Part shown: positions 4,895 through 5,589 of the stretch, piece after piece | How the letters are laid out: every line of letters begins with the position of its first letter | How positions within the stretch are numbered: position 1 is the first letter of the stretch | Assembly (NCBI GenBank): GCA_005878685.1 | Contig: VBLN01000173.1 | Coordinates: 1-5,589 of the forward strand | DNA from: Deltaproteobacteria bacterium | GTDB lineage: Bacteria; Desulfobacterota; Binatia; UBA9968 | Direction of reading: 5' to 3' | Length of the DNA: 5,589 nucleotides | Translations under genes and position numbers: made by a program | The notes under the pieces: model-generated | What the model saw: the letters and a program-made list of their open reading frames with translations, nothing else | Database searches by the model: none | Told to the model about the DNA's origin: nothing

Positions 4895-5509
4895 GTGAAT
4901 CTTACATCTCGGGAAATATCCGAGAAGTATAACCGGTTTGCGCGCTGGTACGATTGGGTTGAGGGGATTCCCGATCTGCTGGGGGTGAGGAAGCTTCGCG
5001 GGAGACTGTTGCGGCGTGCATCAGGGAAAGTTCTCGAAGTTGCCGTCGGAACGGGAAAGAACCTGCGCTATTATCCTCAAGATTGCCGGATCATCGCCGT
5101 GGACGTCAGCAGGGAGATGTTAAACGTCGCCCGAAAACGTGCAACGAAATTATCCATGGACGTTTCGTTCTCATTGACCGACGCGGAGGCTCTTGCTTTT
5201 GCCCACGATAGCTTTGACACTGTAGTCTCCTCTCTGGCGACGTGCACGTTTCCAAACCCCGTAGTCGCGCTTCAAGAGATGGCCCGGGTTTGCCGAACCG
5301 ACGGGAAGATCCTTCTCTTAGAGCATGGCCGAAGCGACCGTGAATGGTTTGGTCGTTTGCAGGATCGCCGGGCAGATCGCCACGCGAAACAGCTCGGTTG
5401 CCATTGGAATAGAGAGCCGCTGGAAATCGTGCGCGAAGCAGGTTTGACAGTGGTTGCCGCATGGCGTACTTTTCTTGGAATTTTTCATTTGATCCAAGCG
5501 AAGCCGTAA
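4895..5509 (+). CDS. Class I SAM-dependent methyltransferase (UbiE/Methyltransf_11-like)
   Basis: The product is 204 residues and appears complete. Its GTG start at 4895 has only a weak upstream ribosome site, but the N-terminus SREISEKYNRFARWYDW is the usual lead-in of this family, so the start should be within a few codons. The Rossmann motifs are in order. Motif I is VLEVAVGTGKN (residues 46-56), the acidic ribose-binding residue is in AVDVS (D70), and DAEAL (96-100) lies near the adenine. FDTVVSS (107-113) is followed by GKILLLEHGRSDRE (137-150), then DRRADRHAKQLGCHWNREP. It is a soluble, probably cytoplasmic, small-molecule or lipid methyltransferase; the substrate cannot be told. The arrangement of cysteines (C64, C117, C133, C169) does not look like the arsenite methyltransferase ArsM. 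It lies 29 bases after the Met-rich peptide gene, with no obvious functional tie to metal binding. Confidence 0.88.
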   Translation: MNLTSREISEKYNRFARWYDWVEGIPDLLGVRKLRGRLLRRASGKVLEVAVGTGKNLRYYPQDCRIIAVDVSREMLNVARKRATKLSMDVSFSLTDAEALAFAHDSFDTVVSSLATCTFPNPVVALQEMARVCRTDGKILLLEHGRSDREWFGRLQDRRADRHAKQLGCHWNREPLEIVREAGLTVVAAWRTFLGIFHLIQAKP

Positions 5510-5554
5510 AAAAGGTTTCGTGCGCGTCTTTAGAGTTAGAAAGGAAAAAAGAAA

Positions 5555-5589
5555 ATGGATAGAACGTATGAGGAGATTCGGATTCCAAT
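5555..5589 (+). CDS. Start of a further gene, truncated by the right window edge
   Basis: ATG at 5555 is preceded by AAGGA (5541-5545) at nine bases and opens a frame, MDRTYEEIRIP, that stays open to the edge. Eleven codons are too few to identify the product. An overlapping ATG at 5568 in another frame has no better ribosome site. It lies 45 bases after the methyltransferase gene. Confidence 0.45.
   Translation, partial: MDRTYEEIRIP

Noticed and set aside
4895..5509. Arsenite methyltransferase (arsM)
   Set aside because: The general methyltransferase motifs are present but the characteristic conserved cysteine arrangement is not, and no other arsenic gene is visible.
5106..5588. Long reverse-strand open frame of 160 codons
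   Set aside because: It lies across the methyltransferase, whose motifs are all on the + strand, and the antisense product has no recognisable character.
1..5589. CRISPR arrays, tRNA or rRNA genes, transposase genes, insertion-sequence ends
   Set aside because: No regularly spaced repeats, cloverleaf-like sequences, transposase motifs or terminal inverted repeats were seen on either strand.

Overview
The window looks like part of a metal-handling (probably copper or silver) accessory island from a Gram-negative bacterium. The Gram-negative reading rests on Sec signal peptides, a periplasmic thioredoxin-like protein and a c-type dihaem cytochrome. The species cannot be named from the sequence. 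The mixed base composition and the style of the proteins would fit an environmental deltaproteobacterial, NC10 or Nitrospirota-like lineage, but that is only an impression. All recognised genes are on the + strand; the reverse-strand reading frames look like shadows.

Layout. Positions 1-575 hold the remainder of a cation-diffusion-facilitator-like membrane protein. It runs in from the left edge and is interrupted by an in-frame TAG between its fourth and fifth membrane segments. Next is a small Cys-containing exported protein of unknown function (626-1009), then a probable terminator hairpin (1041-1080) and a perfect 6+3+6 palindrome (1081-1095) that could be an operator. A tightly packed run follows: a Met-rich secreted peptide (1143-1403), a membrane-anchored TlpA/ResA-like thioredoxin (1458-2045), a small SHOCT-domain membrane protein (2055-2291), a dihaem cytochrome c with an added Met-rich tail (2300-3208), and a secreted Asp-box (BNR/sortilin-like) repeat protein broken by one frameshift (3228-4108). 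After these come a small Cys/Met membrane protein (4154-4432), a second very Met-rich secreted peptide (4581-4865), a class I SAM-dependent methyltransferase (4895-5509), and the first codons of another gene running off the right edge (5555-5589).

How they may work together. Five of the proteins carry clusters of methionine (MMxMM, GMMG), the typical ligand for Cu(I)/Ag(I) in oxidising extracytoplasmic compartments. Two are small secreted peptides, two are membrane proteins with the Met patch at one terminus, and one is the tail of a dihaem cytochrome. A periplasmic thioredoxin fits a need to keep cysteine or haem-binding thiols reduced. The simplest inference is an envelope system that buffers a soft metal and couples it to electron transfer or redox repair. 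No P-type ATPase, multicopper oxidase or regulator gene is visible, so the metal and the direction of transport remain unproven.

Two genes (the CDF-like gene and the Asp-box gene) each carry one disabling lesion and are otherwise well preserved. This suggests either very recent decay or sequence or assembly errors.
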